Shown here: one piece after another, positions 39,972 through 51,300 of the stretch
How positions within the stretch are numbered: position 1 is the stretch's first letter
Layout: each line of letters starts with the position of its first letter
Source of the DNA: Odobenus rosmarus divergens
Lineage: Eukaryota; Chordata; Mammalia; Carnivora; Odobenidae
Length of the DNA stretch: 64,000 nucleotides
Direction of reading: 5' to 3'
Assembly (NCBI RefSeq): GCF_000321225.1
Contig: NW_004450565.1
Location: 1,620,202-1,684,201 of the forward strand
The notes under the pieces: model-generated
Told to the model about the DNA's origin: nothing
Databases searched by the model: none
Seen by the model: only the letters and a program-made list of their open reading frames with translations
Position numbers and translations under genes: made by a program

Positions 39972-41910
39972 CCGACCTGAGCCGCCCCTGCTGCCACTCA
40001 GCCACAGCTTCTGCGCCGGCTGCCCGCCTCCGGCCTCAGTCTATCGTCCGTGCGGCAGTGAGACACCACCTCAACACAAAGCGTCCAGGCTCTTCCCCAG
40101 CCCCCGCGGCCCTGGGAGATGTCCCCCCACCCCCTTCAGGCACGCTGTCCTTGATCGCGCTGCGTGAGATGCTGCTTGCGCCCCAGGACCCCCGTCGGTG
40201 CCCCCACCCCCAGCCCAGTCCCGAGCAGCTGCGAGCAGAAGGGGGCCCCGCGGAGCCAGCAAGGGGCCCCTCGGTCTCCGGGCCTGCAGGCTGGCACCGC
40301 TCCATCCCAGTGGGGGCTCGCCCCTGCCGGTCGGTCCCCAGCGAGGACCACAGCGAAGGAACCGCAGTGGCCCTCGGGGCACACGTGGGTGACTGGGAAG
40401 TGAGCCAGAGCGTCAGAGGTGCGTTTACCCCATGGGGATCCTGGTGCACCCGGGCCGCTCCTTGCCTCGGGGAGTTGGCCACCGCTGTTCCCTCTGCCCG
40501 GAGGCGCCCTCCTGTTCTTCCAGCTGGTAAGGTGGGCGGCACGGCTCTGCTCCTTTCTCGCTCCTTTCTTGCCGCGGGCGGACCTCAAGCTGCAAATTTC
40601 AAGGCAGCTGTGTGCAAAACATACAGGATGTCGTGAAGAAGCCTAGCAGGAGCAAGCCAAGTTATACATAAAGATGCCGCTTCTATAAAATTTAAAAGCT
40701 GGTAAAACTGTAACGCTTCATGAAGCTTACGGGGATCGCAAGAACACGGCGGCCGCAGGTGCGGAGCGGTCTCCGAGGAGAGCTCTGCGGTGGGGAGGGC
40801 CCATCCGGGGCTGGCGGCCCTGCTGCTCCTTCAGCTCTTCCTACTTGTTCGCGGTACTTTGCTGAACGCATCATGCAGCTCCCCCGAAACACCACGGCCT
40901 TGGGATCACCAGTCGCATGATCTACCCACTGGGCAGCCAGCTCCCGGCGGCATATTTATTTTAAAGGGCTGCCAGACGCTGTCTGCCAGTTTATTTCAGG
41001 GGTTCATATCCATATTCAGAACCGAAACTCCCTTGCAGTTGGCTTGTCTGTCCCATTTTTGTGAGGTTTTATCAGTTTTCATACTCATTTCATAGAAAGA
41101 GCCTGGAAGCTGTTCATTTTCTCATGAAAATTAAGTCGCGCCGAATTGGGTCAATGGGGCGTGAGACACTGGGCGTTTCGGGGGAAGAGGTGTCCTTCCC
41201 GGGTCGCGGCCACTCTGGTCATCACACGGCCTGGAGAAGCGGCCGCCTTCCTCTTGTTGCTGACACTCCCTGGCTGCATTGTCCTGCTGCTTGCCTGGGA
41301 CAGTGTGGTCAGCCAACCAAAGCGGTTTCGAGTCTCAAAAGGTTGTGTGGATCACCCGGGACGGAGCCCGATCCAACGAGGTCCCTTCCTTGTGGCCGTG
41401 TTCGGGCTCCTCCGAATCCCTGTGCCTGGCAAGGACCGGGACTGGACCTCGGTGACCCCATCTGTCTCCCACCTCCAGCCTTTAGGGTCTCAGCCGCACG
41501 GCCCGGGACGGACCCGTCTGCCCCAAACACTTTCCGGAGCAAGTCCCCTGACCCGCCTCTTCCGTCCGAGCATCCATTTGTCAAGGGTCGAGCCCTTGCT
41601 TGTCTCGCCCCGAAATGCCAGCTGAACGTTCTAAGTGCCAACGAGGCGTTTATTCCTGTTTGCTCACTTTGACACGCCCATACGCGTGGTGCTGGCGGAG
41701 CCTCTGGCTGCCAAGCCCCGGACCCAGGAAAATCGGACACAAGGCCTTGTGGGAGTTGTGCAGGGGGGGCCTCTCCGAGGGCTGGGCTTTCCTGCGACTG
41801 TCCTGGCAAAGTCTGCAGGTTAGGGACGCAAACTTAAAGCATCTGGGGCCCCCTGACCGTCTCGACGTCTCTGCAGGTTTAGAAATGTCCATAACGAACA
41901 CTTAAAAAGC
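39971..41910. other. Unique GC-rich intergenic sequence
   Basis: No gene, SINE or L1 supported. The CpG content is above its surroundings near 40.1-40.5 kb, but no CCAAT/GC-box cluster or exon was seen. Confidence 0.5.
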
Positions 41911-41917
41911 TCCTTCT

Positions 41918-42092
41918 GGGCTGCCTGCCTGCGTGGCTCCGTCGTTAAGCGTCTGCCTTCGGCTCAGGTCATGATCCCGGGGTCCTGGGATCGAGCCCCG
42001 CATTGGGCTCCCAGCTCAGTGGGAAGCCTGCTTCTCCCTCTGCCTGCCACTGCCCCTGCTTGTGCTCTGTCAAATAAAATCTTCAACATAAA
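41918..42092 (+). mobile_element. Can-SINE, sense
   Basis: CGTTAAGCGTCTGCCTTCGG, GGTCATGATCCCGGGGTCC, GCCTGCTTCTCCCTCTGCC and a CAAATAAAATCTT tail. Confidence 0.94.
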
Positions 42093-42147
42093 TACATAAA
42101 AAGCTTTCTTTCATGAAATAATAGTGAAATTTGACCGGAGCAATTTA

Positions 42148-42366
42148 TTTTTATTTTTTTTTAAAGATTTATTTATTTATTTTGAGAGAGTGAGAATGAG
42201 AGAGAGAGAGAGAGAGAGAGAGAGCACATGAGAGGGGGGAGGGCCAGAGGGAGAAGCAGGTTCCTCGCTGAGCGGGAAGCCTGATGCGGGACTTGATCCC
42301 GGGACTCCAGGATCATGACCTGAGCCGAAGGCAGTCGCTTTAACCAACTGAGCCACCCAGGCGCCC
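42148..42366 (-). mobile_element. Can-SINE, antisense, with 15-bp target-site duplication
   Basis: Has AAAGATTTATTTATTTATTT, a 40-base GA-rich stretch, CTGATGCGGGACTTGATCC and CCACCCAGGCGCCC. GACCGGAGCAATTTA occurs at 42133-42147 and 42367-42381, an exact duplication, so the insertion is fairly recent. Confidence 0.97.
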
Positions 42367-42483
42367 GACCGGAGCAATTTAAACAGTCCCACCTAACAAA
42401 TCAGAAGTTGAGACTCTCGTGTTGATCTTGTTCCTTTGGAAAGACCCCTGCATCTGGGAAGCGCCGAGCTAAAGTGACGCCCT

Positions 42484-42571
42484 GTGTGAAGCCCTGCCGG
42501 GGTCCCCCTGCACGCCCCGTGTGACACCCCACCAGGGTCACCCCTACACGTCCCGTGTGACAGCCTGACCG
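42484..42571. repeat. Diverged ~37-bp tandem repeat
   Basis: About two and a half units: TGTGTGAAGCCCTGCCGGGG, CGTGTGACACCCCACCAGGG and CGTGTGACAGCCTGACC begin successive copies. Confidence 0.6.
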
Positions 42572-43332
42572 TCCATTACAAAGGCTCCGGAAGTGAACGT
42601 GTGATACCATTCTGTTTGCGCTATGAGCCAAGACTTTATTTTTTAGAAATCATCTGCAGTTCTATCCCTTCAGGAAACAAGGAATCCTGAATGGTGAGAA
42701 AGTGATAATGAACCGCTCAGTTTAGATGCTGCAATCACATCACCCACCTTTCTCCAACATGAGCTCATTCAAAAGAAGTGAATTTTCACCAATTTGCAGG
42801 TAGAGGTGACCCTGTCCACCCCCGTGTGAAATGGTTCCAATTTTATCGACTATACACCTGTGCACACCGTCAGCTTGTCAGGCCCCCTGCGTCCCAACAG
42901 CAAGCCAAGCACAGGCTTCAGGTAGACAGTCAACTGGCGAGTTTTGGGGAGCCCTCCGTAAGAATGGAGCTCACCTGCTGTCCTCACTCTCCGTTCGGTT
43001 TCGGTCTGAAGACTCAGCGTATGATATTCAGGACAAGAAACCTTTTAGTGATATTCCCTGGGCCTGAGCTCATTACAAATCGCAAAGACTTCAGGTGGCT
43101 CTTTCCTTTTGCACAGAGATCTCCACGGGCCTGGGGTGTGGGAGGCCGGCCCGCGGCCGCGGTAGGCTGCTCGTGCCTCTGTGCTGGGCGGCTCCCCACG
43201 AGCCGGCGGCCGGCCCCGCTGTCCTCCTACCCCAGGCCCTCGCAGGTGCGGAGGGAGGAGGGGTGGTGCAGGGGCCCTGGTTTACTCTGTAAGCTCGTCT
43301 TTCTTCCCTCAATGTCAGTGGTGATGTTTATT
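42572..43332. other. Unique intergenic sequence
   Basis: No element recognised. One GC-rich patch lies near 43140-43230. Confidence 0.5.
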
Positions 43333-43524
43333 GGAGGCGCCCGGGTGCTGCCATTGGTTAAGTGACCGACTCTGGGTTTCGGCTCAGGTTGTGATCTCAG
43401 GGTCATGAGATCGAGCCCTGTGTCCGGCGCCGCGCTGGGCAGAAGTCTGCTCGGGACCCTCTCTCCCTCTGCCTCCACCCCTCCTCCCCGCTCTACATAG
43501 ATCTTAAAAAAAAAAAAAAAAAAA
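43333..43524 (+). mobile_element. Can-SINE, sense, diverged
   Basis: GGAGGCGCCCGGGTGCTGCC, GGTTTCGGCTCAGGTTGTGA, TCTCTCCCTCTGCCTCCACC and an A tail to 43524. Confidence 0.9.
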
Positions 43525-43850
43525 GGCACTTTTGGTGGGATTCTCGTGTACGTCTTAACAGGAACTTTCACAGGAAAAGGGGATTCTAATCTTAAGAAAT
43601 ACAAAATAAAATGTTTGCCACGTTCCCTCCCTTCAGATACGGTGGACATTACCCAACAATCTCAACTTTGACCAAACTTGGGGAGAAAAACTGAAGTATT
43701 GGTACTGACGCTTGGGAGGATGGAGACAAGACCTCCTAGCTCACCAACTCAGAACTGCCACCAATTCATGCCCCCAGCACCTGCCTGTCACCACACGTAC
43801 AAACTCTGTTTCGAGACCAACACAACTCATGTTCCGTTAGAATCACTTTT

Positions 43851-44041
43851 TAAAAATTATTTTTTAAGATTGTTATTTGACAGCGAGAAAGTGCACGCGT
43901 GCGAGCACACGAGCAGGGGAAGCGGCAGGCAGAGGCAGAGGGAGCAGCAGGCTCTCTGCGGAGCAGAGAGCCCGATGCGAGCCTCGATCCCAGGACCCGA
44001 GCCGAAGGCAGACGCTTAACGACTGAGTCACCGAGGTGCCC
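43851..44041 (-). mobile_element. Can-SINE, antisense, with target-site duplication
   Basis: GAGCACACGAGCAGGGGAAG, GCAGAGAGCCCGATGCGAGC and GAGTCACCGAGGTGCCC. TAGAATCACTTTT at 43838-43850 repeats at 44042-44054. Confidence 0.96.
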
Positions 44042-44069
44042 TAGAATCACTTTTAAAAAATTTCATTAC

Positions 44070-44246
44070 GTAGGGGCACCTGGGTGGCTCAGTCGTTAAG
44101 CGTCTGCCTTCGGCTCAGGTCATGATCCCGGGGTCCTGGGATCGAGCCCCACATCGGGCTCCCTGCTCGGCGGAGGAGTCTGCTTCTCCCTCTCCCACTC
44201 CCCCTGCTTGTGCTCTCTTCGACAGATAAATACAATCTTAAAAGAT
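44070..44246 (+). mobile_element. Can-SINE, sense, close inverted partner of the previous copy
   Basis: GGGGCACCTGGGTGGCTCAG, GTCATGATCCCGGGGTCCTG and CTGCTTGTGCTCTCTTCGAC. TTTCATTAC at 44061-44069 repeats at 44247-44255. Confidence 0.96.
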
Positions 44247-44255
44247 TTTCATTAC

Positions 44256-45084
44256 ATAATGAAATGGATGTTCGTGAAAAGACAAAAAACCAAAAAAACC
44301 CCAACCCTGGTCAAGTAGGATCTCCTCCCACAAAACCCCCACATGGTCACTAGGGCCAGGGGGGCGCCTCCTCCCACGCCAGGCGCAGGACCGGGACCGA
44401 CACTGGCAGGGGCCGTCCCGGAGAACCACGCCGCGGCGTGCCAGGGGATGTGGTCTCCGCTGGGGACAAGCGGCCCCGAGCAGGGCGTGCGTGGGCCCGG
44501 AGCAGGCGGGAAGCCGTCACCGGCACACCACGGCACGCGGGCCGCCGCCCTGCGCCGCGGGGAGTCTGTGCAACGTCCCTGCAGCCGTCCAGGGCCGAGC
44601 CAGCGGCTATGACGACACACGGCAATGGGACCAGGGGCTCTCCTGCAGCTCTGGGCACAGCCAGGTTTTGGGCACCACTCCCGCTTCACGGGTGCACGGC
44701 GGCTCTGCGAGCAGACAAGGAAACTCGCAGGTGACAGAGGTGGGCCGCGGACGGCATCCGACCCAACAGCGCCCCTGTGAGTGCCCACGGGCCCCCCGGC
44801 CCCCCATGCCACGCTCCCTCGGAGCCTCGGAGGGGAAATGCCCGACTGCTAGTCAACATGTAGGTAACTGGTAACAGGTCTGACCGTTCCCCAGGTGAAT
44901 CTTCCCTTAGTGGGTGGGTGGGTTGTAACCTCACACCCTAAGTTTGAAACCGTGGCTTCTTCGTTTGTACCCAAGTCACGGACGGCTATTAATCTTCGCC
45001 TCTGGGACGGATGACGTGCACAGCTGCGAAGGCAGAGAGAGTCAGAGACTTTCCACAAGAAAGAAGTTACACCAAAGGTACTGT
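44256..45084. other. Intergenic sequence just past the U2AF1 3' end
   Basis: GC-rich unique sequence. No gene or repeat was recognised. Confidence 0.5.
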
Positions 45085-45217
45085 ATCACTACAAATTTTA
45101 TTCAGAAACCCATCTTTGTTTTTTTTTGTTGTTTTTTAAAAAAAATTCCCGTTATGAACTGGTTTGGTCAATCAACTACAACACTGTCTAGCAGACATAC
45201 GGTAAAAACGGCATGGC
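45085..45217 (-). other. U2AF1: U2AF1 3' UTR
   Basis: 133 bases from the stop to an estimated cleavage site 10-20 bases past the AATAAA at 45102-45097. The short length agrees with the known compact U2AF1 3' UTR. Confidence 0.7.
45097..45102 (-). terminator. U2AF1: U2AF1 poly(A) signal AATAAA
   Basis: AATAAA followed by ATTTGTAGTGATAC on the minus strand, 116 bases after the stop codon. It is the only canonical hexamer near the stop. Confidence 0.85.
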
Positions 45218-45365
45218 TCAGAATCGCCCAGATCTTTCACGGTCTCTCGACCGCCTCCTGTCACGCTCCCGTCCCCCACCGCCGCCGCCGCCACCGCCAC
45301 CGCCACCACGGCCACGGTCTCTAGACCGAGAGCGACGCTCCCGGGACCGGGACCTCGATCTATGC
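45218..45365 (-). CDS. U2AF1: U2AF1 exon 8 (RS domain, stop)
   Basis: 148 nt, acceptor ATTGCAG. It encodes [18 protein letters not shown], twelve glycines, then [17 protein letters not shown] and TGA at 45220-45218. The glycine run comes from an imperfect GGC/GGT triplet array. Confidence 0.97.
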
Positions 45366-48300
45366 CTGCAATCAAGAAAAAGAAACAAAACTGTGGCATC
45401 CACAGCAAAGCCCGCCACAAAGCCCCACAATGACTACCCTTCTGAATACTGTATCCCGACCGGTGGACGGCACGAATAAAGGGAAATCACTCCCAGGGGA
45501 CTGCGCACCCACACCACAGACGTGCTCCCGTCAGGGAAAAAGAGGGGCTTGGAGGGACAGCCGGGCAGGTCACCCCCCACAGCTTGTGCTTCTGGGGCGC
45601 CAGCTCCAAGGGTCGGGGACTGTGGAACCACCACAGCGCCCCTGACACACAGCCTCCCCCGGCCCCGCCGCACACACGCGCACACGCACACACCCGCCCT
45701 CCTGTGCATTCTTGACAATGGAACGATCACCAAACAATGTGTGCATCTCCTGGTCCACGTCTGAGAGGAGAGGGGCGAGAACCCTGGGGTCAGAACGCAA
45801 GCCAGGCAGGACAAGGGGCCCTCTCCTGACATCCAGGCTCAGTCTCTGTTCCGTGGTCCCACAGGCTGCACTTCGACACCAGGCCCGGACACACAGACTC
45901 TGCCCGATTCTGCTCGTGGTCCCTCCCCGCAAAGCAAACCAACACGAAGCAGGAGCCCCAGAGAAAACCCTCAGCACGCGAAGTTCCGCAGTCTGAGGGA
46001 GTAAACCCCCGCACTCAAGAGCCCACTCTTCCTGCCCCCCCGGCCCCTCACCCAGGTACCGAGGGCTCGCAGGACAACGTGCGCATGGGATAGTCTTTGA
46101 AAAGTACACTTCGTGCCCTAAAATACATCCTACATCCCCAACAGTGACTCTCACACCCAGGCCACGCTTTCCTCGAGCAGGCGCACGGCAGCAAGGCCGG
46201 AGGGTGCGGAAGGCCGCGGAAGTACTCACTTCTTGCGCCGGCGCCCGTACAGCTCCCGCCGAAGCTCTCTGGAAATGGGCTTCAGGTGCATGAAGTTGCA
46301 GAAGCCACCTCGCGTGCACTCCCTGCAGGGAAGCAGAGCCCACATGTGGCGCGCCGCTCCCCCCGAGCCCGGCCCCCGGCGCCCCGCGCCTACTCCGTCA
46401 CCTACCCCATCTCGTACTGGCGGCAGCACGCCTCTCGGAAGTCGGTCACCGGGGAGAGCTCCGCGTGGATGGGCTGCCCGTTAAACCAGCGGTTGTTCAA
46501 GTCGATCACGGCCTTTTCCGCATCTTCCTCACGGCGAAACTGCAAAGGTGAAGCGGAGATGCCTGCGGCCCGCGCTTTCCCCAGAAAGACCTCCCGTTAC
46601 CGGTCCAAATACAAGTTACGTATTCACAGGGTAAGATAAAGTGGAACGATGTTGCACAGCACATTAAAAAACAGACCATCCTTTATTTGCGATCAGATCA
46701 CTTAATTTCGTGATGGCCCCAAATCATACCAGATACACATGATCTTGGCTTTCAAATTCCTACGGTTAAAAGAGCAAATGCAATGATTTGTGCAGGCCAT
46801 GGAGGTTTAAAAAAATGGGAAGAAGAAACCACACATATAAACCAACTTCTCCTGTGTCTAGACAGCCCGTCAGCAACAGCTGCGGAGATCCCGACAGGGA
46901 GGAGCAGCCGGCGACCATGGTGTCCCTCCCTCCCGCGCCCCCAGCCGCTGCGACACCTGGGCTCCAGCCAGCAATCGCCTAAGCGCATTAAAATCCACGA
47001 CTAGTAGTAAGCGCTCAGAACTTCCAAGTTCACAGCTAAAATCCGAAGGCACGGGGTCTTCACTCTGCAGTCCACTCCATCAGTCAGGAGACACAACCCC
47101 CGCACCTGTCACACTCTCCTCACCTTGACATACACGTTCCCGACTAGGTGGTCTCCAAGGTTATCGCAGACATTCATCTCCTCAACTTCCCCGTACTTCT
47201 CCTCCATTTCTGTAAAAACCTCCTGCGGAGAGGACAGGGGTTTAAGGCTCACGATATATTAAAGATAAAGGAGTACCTGAATATAACTCCTACTTAAGTG
47301 TATCTATTAATGAGGAAAAAAATTTAATGCCTTCCAGACAGAAAAGGCAAACAGGTCTATCTATCACTTTCCAATAGTATCTCACCTCAAAAAATTCGTC
47401 ATAGTGTTCCTGCATCTCGACGTCACTCACAGCGCCTATAAACAACAGAAATCTTGCTGGTTAGAGAGGGAACCTTAACCAAGAGAACTCTGCGTTTAAC
47501 TCAAACTGCTACAGTAACACATTAGATTATCTAGAGAGGAAACACAACAGAGCTGCATTCTACTGGAGCACTGAAGATACTGCGTGACAGCCAATTGTTA
47601 AAATTTTAAGTGTGGTGAGGTTTTTAAATGCCCCTATGACAGTCTCAATTCTGGCTGTTAAAATCACAACAAGTTTTAATCAGCATCAAAGGGCCATGTT
47701 TTCAGAAAGCGTAAGGAAAAAGTTTACCCTCAAGAAATTTTTTAAATGAAAATTTTCTTCCTTTCACGATTTAAAATAGAGGCCAAGGAATCACACTGAT
47801 TTTTTCCTCTTTATTAGGCTAAAATAAAAGAAGTTGAAATCAGGGTAAGTGATTAAGAGCTAATGTTCCTGACTAATTTCTTTTACAGATTAGCAGCCAC
47901 ACAATGCTATTATAAAATTCTTTCTGATGCGATTAAAACCCAAATGACCATAAAGACTCAGTAGGATAATTACCAAGTTTAATTACAGTACTTCGAATGC
48001 CTCTGAATAAAGGGAAAGTTACAATGCTTTGCTGAAGAAAGCATTCTTATTTTATATTCTGGAACTATTCCCATCAAGTTTATTCTTCATAATTCACATG
48101 CACTAAGTGAAACCACGTCCACTGTGTGGATAGACTTTTCTCATTATCATTCTCTCTACCAAATGTTACCCTTCAAATTCTAGAATTCTCTTAACCTACA
48201 TCTGAGAAATCACAAAGCTGGCATGTCAATAAACCAGTGTTCCACACAGCTAGATCAGGGAGCCTACAAAGGCTGAGTGGCTTCAAGGCTGGGCCAGCTT

Positions 48301-51300
48301 AATGTTCAATTGCCCCCTTCCATGACCACACTCCCTGGCCTCACCTGGCGCACCCCAGTGAGGGTGCTGGAGCCAAGGCACTCGGATCTATCCACTGGGC
48401 CGCCCTGGAGCAGTTTCCTAGCTCTCTGGGAAACCTTCTCTTTAGGGACAAGAATTTTAATCTCTGGATTCTGAGAATGGTTTAAATTTACTTTCTAATG
48501 CATGGGGGGGGCGGATTCCAGCATTTTAGTTATTTTTGAATTTCCAGGAATCCAGCTTGCTTTAGAACCCGAAACCTCTTGAATGCATTAGGCAACAACT
48601 ACTCCTCTTGACGGCCCAGTCCAATTTAAAAGCTATCGTGAACATAGCCTCCTTCCCTGGGTAGAAATCAGGCTCTAAACAACAGAGTAGCTAGTCAGGA
48701 GAAGAGAAGCCTATTCCAAAAGGCAGATTTTAATGTTTACATTCCCTTCTCACATCAGAAAAAAAATGAGGACAAAAGATATTTGCATGCTCAAAGTGCT
48801 AGCAGTGTTGAGAATCAGGCTCTGGTGGTGGTTCAAATACTGTTGTACTCATGATAATTCTATTCTCTCACTGGAGAACAATATTGTATCCTAGTAACTT
48901 CTGTAAAGTGCAGTGTGAAAATGCTCCATAGTAGGCCTATTTTACCTTCTACACTCCGCTTAAAAATTTTCAGTTAACCAAATGACTCGGGCAGAACAGA
49001 GATGAGTGATTAAGAAACTGGTAGCTGCAAAGTCATCTACATGACTCAATAGATTTTATAGACCACCACCTGAAAATACCCAGTTTTCTCACAGAAACAC
49101 TCTTAAACTGGGATTCCTAATTCTACAGATGAAAGGGTATGTTAAAAAGTTGTAAATTTAGGGGAACTGATGAACCTGACTGGTTGAAATTTACTCGAAG
49201 TGTCTGTTGCGGGTTCATCAGCTTAAATGGGTTTCTTCCTAAATTGAAGAATCGGAATTTCATTTAACTTGTCGCATCTGGACCCCATGATCAGGATACT
49301 TGGTACAGCTAACCTTTTACTCTGTAGCGTACGCACGACAAGAGCACTGAGCCGCAGGTGAAGACACGCAGAAATCTAACCCAACACTGTTTTGTCAACG
49401 AAGCATCCGCAGTCCCCAGTCCCCAGGTAAACGGTCAGGGCAAAGAGTGATTCATTGTCGTTACTCGATCACCAACCTCTCATTTGTTTCACCCCAGGGC
49501 AGGGTTGTTAGGAAAATTACTTAATAAGTCCATATGTAAGCATTTCCCTCCACCTACTGATCTCGTTTCTTTAAGAAAACAAAGCAAAACCAAGTATTTT
49601 AAAACAAGGGCTACCAAGTAAATCCTGTCATCAGCAGACCCGGGGGCACGGACGCTCTGCTACCCAGTCGGGACCAGCGCGGAGAGACACGGTGTCTCGG
49701 CAGGAGAACCTCACAGGCCCCTCCCCCACAGGCCCGTGCACCCACACGGGCACAACTGGGAGGCCGCCCCGTCTGGGGCCAGCCCGAGTGGGCAGTGCTG
49801 CCGGGACCGTTCCACTCAGTGTAGATCGCCCTATAAGCTGAGGGGCTGTGGGCCAAGGGGGCGTTGGACTTAGATCTGTGGCTATCCAGGGGCATCTGTG
49901 GACAGCACCTTCTATGAACTTTTGCAGCTTCAAAACAAACTGGTGAAATGAGAAGCTGTTTGGTTTGGACCCCTTGATTTTAACAGGAGTCCAGGATGTT
50001 CGTTTCAATTTATCCAGATGAAGACATTGATTCCATGGCTCAAGAGCCATAAAATTTAAATTTTAGCTTTCTGAAATTTCCAGTGATACTAATACGGATC
50101 CCGTTCTCGAAAAACTACCCCTCAGGAAACACAACGTTTGTAACTTAATTACTTCCCAAAACAGGAAGAAATGGGCCATATCTACTCTAAATGCCCAGTT
50201 TAGCCCCGTTTCCCTGCCAAGCACACCCTCTCTTCCCCACACGTAGTAAGCTAGGCTCTGCAGCTGCAGACAGCTACACAAAGGACTCTGTAATTAAAGA
50301 CTGAGTCAGCACAGGGCTGGCGTTGAGGAAAACTCAGGGGAGTCCGTGCAACTCGGAGGACCCTCATTTGGGAAACGCTCTTGGAACAATGCTCTCACAA
50401 TTAAAGCATGAGCTCCAGAATGGAGTTTAAGAAAAAGTTTAATAAATAAAACCTCAAAAATAATTTCAGAACAATTTGTTTCTTAATGTGAGAGAAACTT
50501 TCAAATACTGTTGCTCTTAAGAGGGGAAGGATGTAACTGCACATTTAATTCCAAGTATACTCTCCCCTAGGATGACGGTCAAGGTAAAGGAAGAGCAGCA
50601 GCTCCAAACTACGGTACAGGGAGGGTATCCTTTCCGGTCATTTTTCATTTCTTAAGTGGGCAGGAGTTCCAATCTCAGAGGCTTCCATGGGGTCAGTGGG
50701 ACAAAAGCTCTGGGCATGTCTAGTGAAAGGCCGTCCTTGACACTACAGCGGCAGACCAGGTGGAGCGGACACTGAGCTCTGACACGCAAGCCCAGGGAAC
50801 CAGGGAAGGAACTTGTATGAACTTACAGCGCAAACCGTCAGCAGACTGGGAAGAGTTTTGAGGGTTACGGTAAATGTTCAAGAGGGCAATGGTCTGAAAT
50901 ACAAAACGCAACAACTTTATATTATGGAAAATTAAATTTAAACACTTAACCGGTTTCCTGTGGCGATCACTTCAGTCAAGACTCAGTGCTGAAAAAAGAG
51001 CAAGTTATTTTCTTTCGAAGCAGAGATGTTTTCTCTTAGCTGGTGGCTGTCTTGGAGCGCCCTAACACTGCGACGTCATGGAGATCCCATGATATGCTGA
51101 TATTGTATTTCTGTTCATGGGACGCAAAGATTCCCCACTGCCAAGTTCCAATCCAGGTAAGAATGCAAGCAACTTGGCACGTTACTACCAAAATGGTCTT
51201 CCGTATTACAGAAAACTTCATGAGCTGAGAAAGTGCCTGCATCAACTGATGACAAAAACCACAGGAGCAGAGAAATACAATAATTACATATCATGAAATC

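Noticed and set aside
42148..42366. tRNA genes suggested by A/B-box-like sequence in the SINEs
   Set aside because: The tRNA-like parts belong to SINEs with CT-rich and A-rich tails; they do not fold as complete tRNAs with an anticodon arm.
51036..51245. 70-codon minus-strand frame between U2AF1 exons Ab and 3
   Set aside because: Intronic, no recognisable domain, no splice sites in frame with the neighbouring exons.
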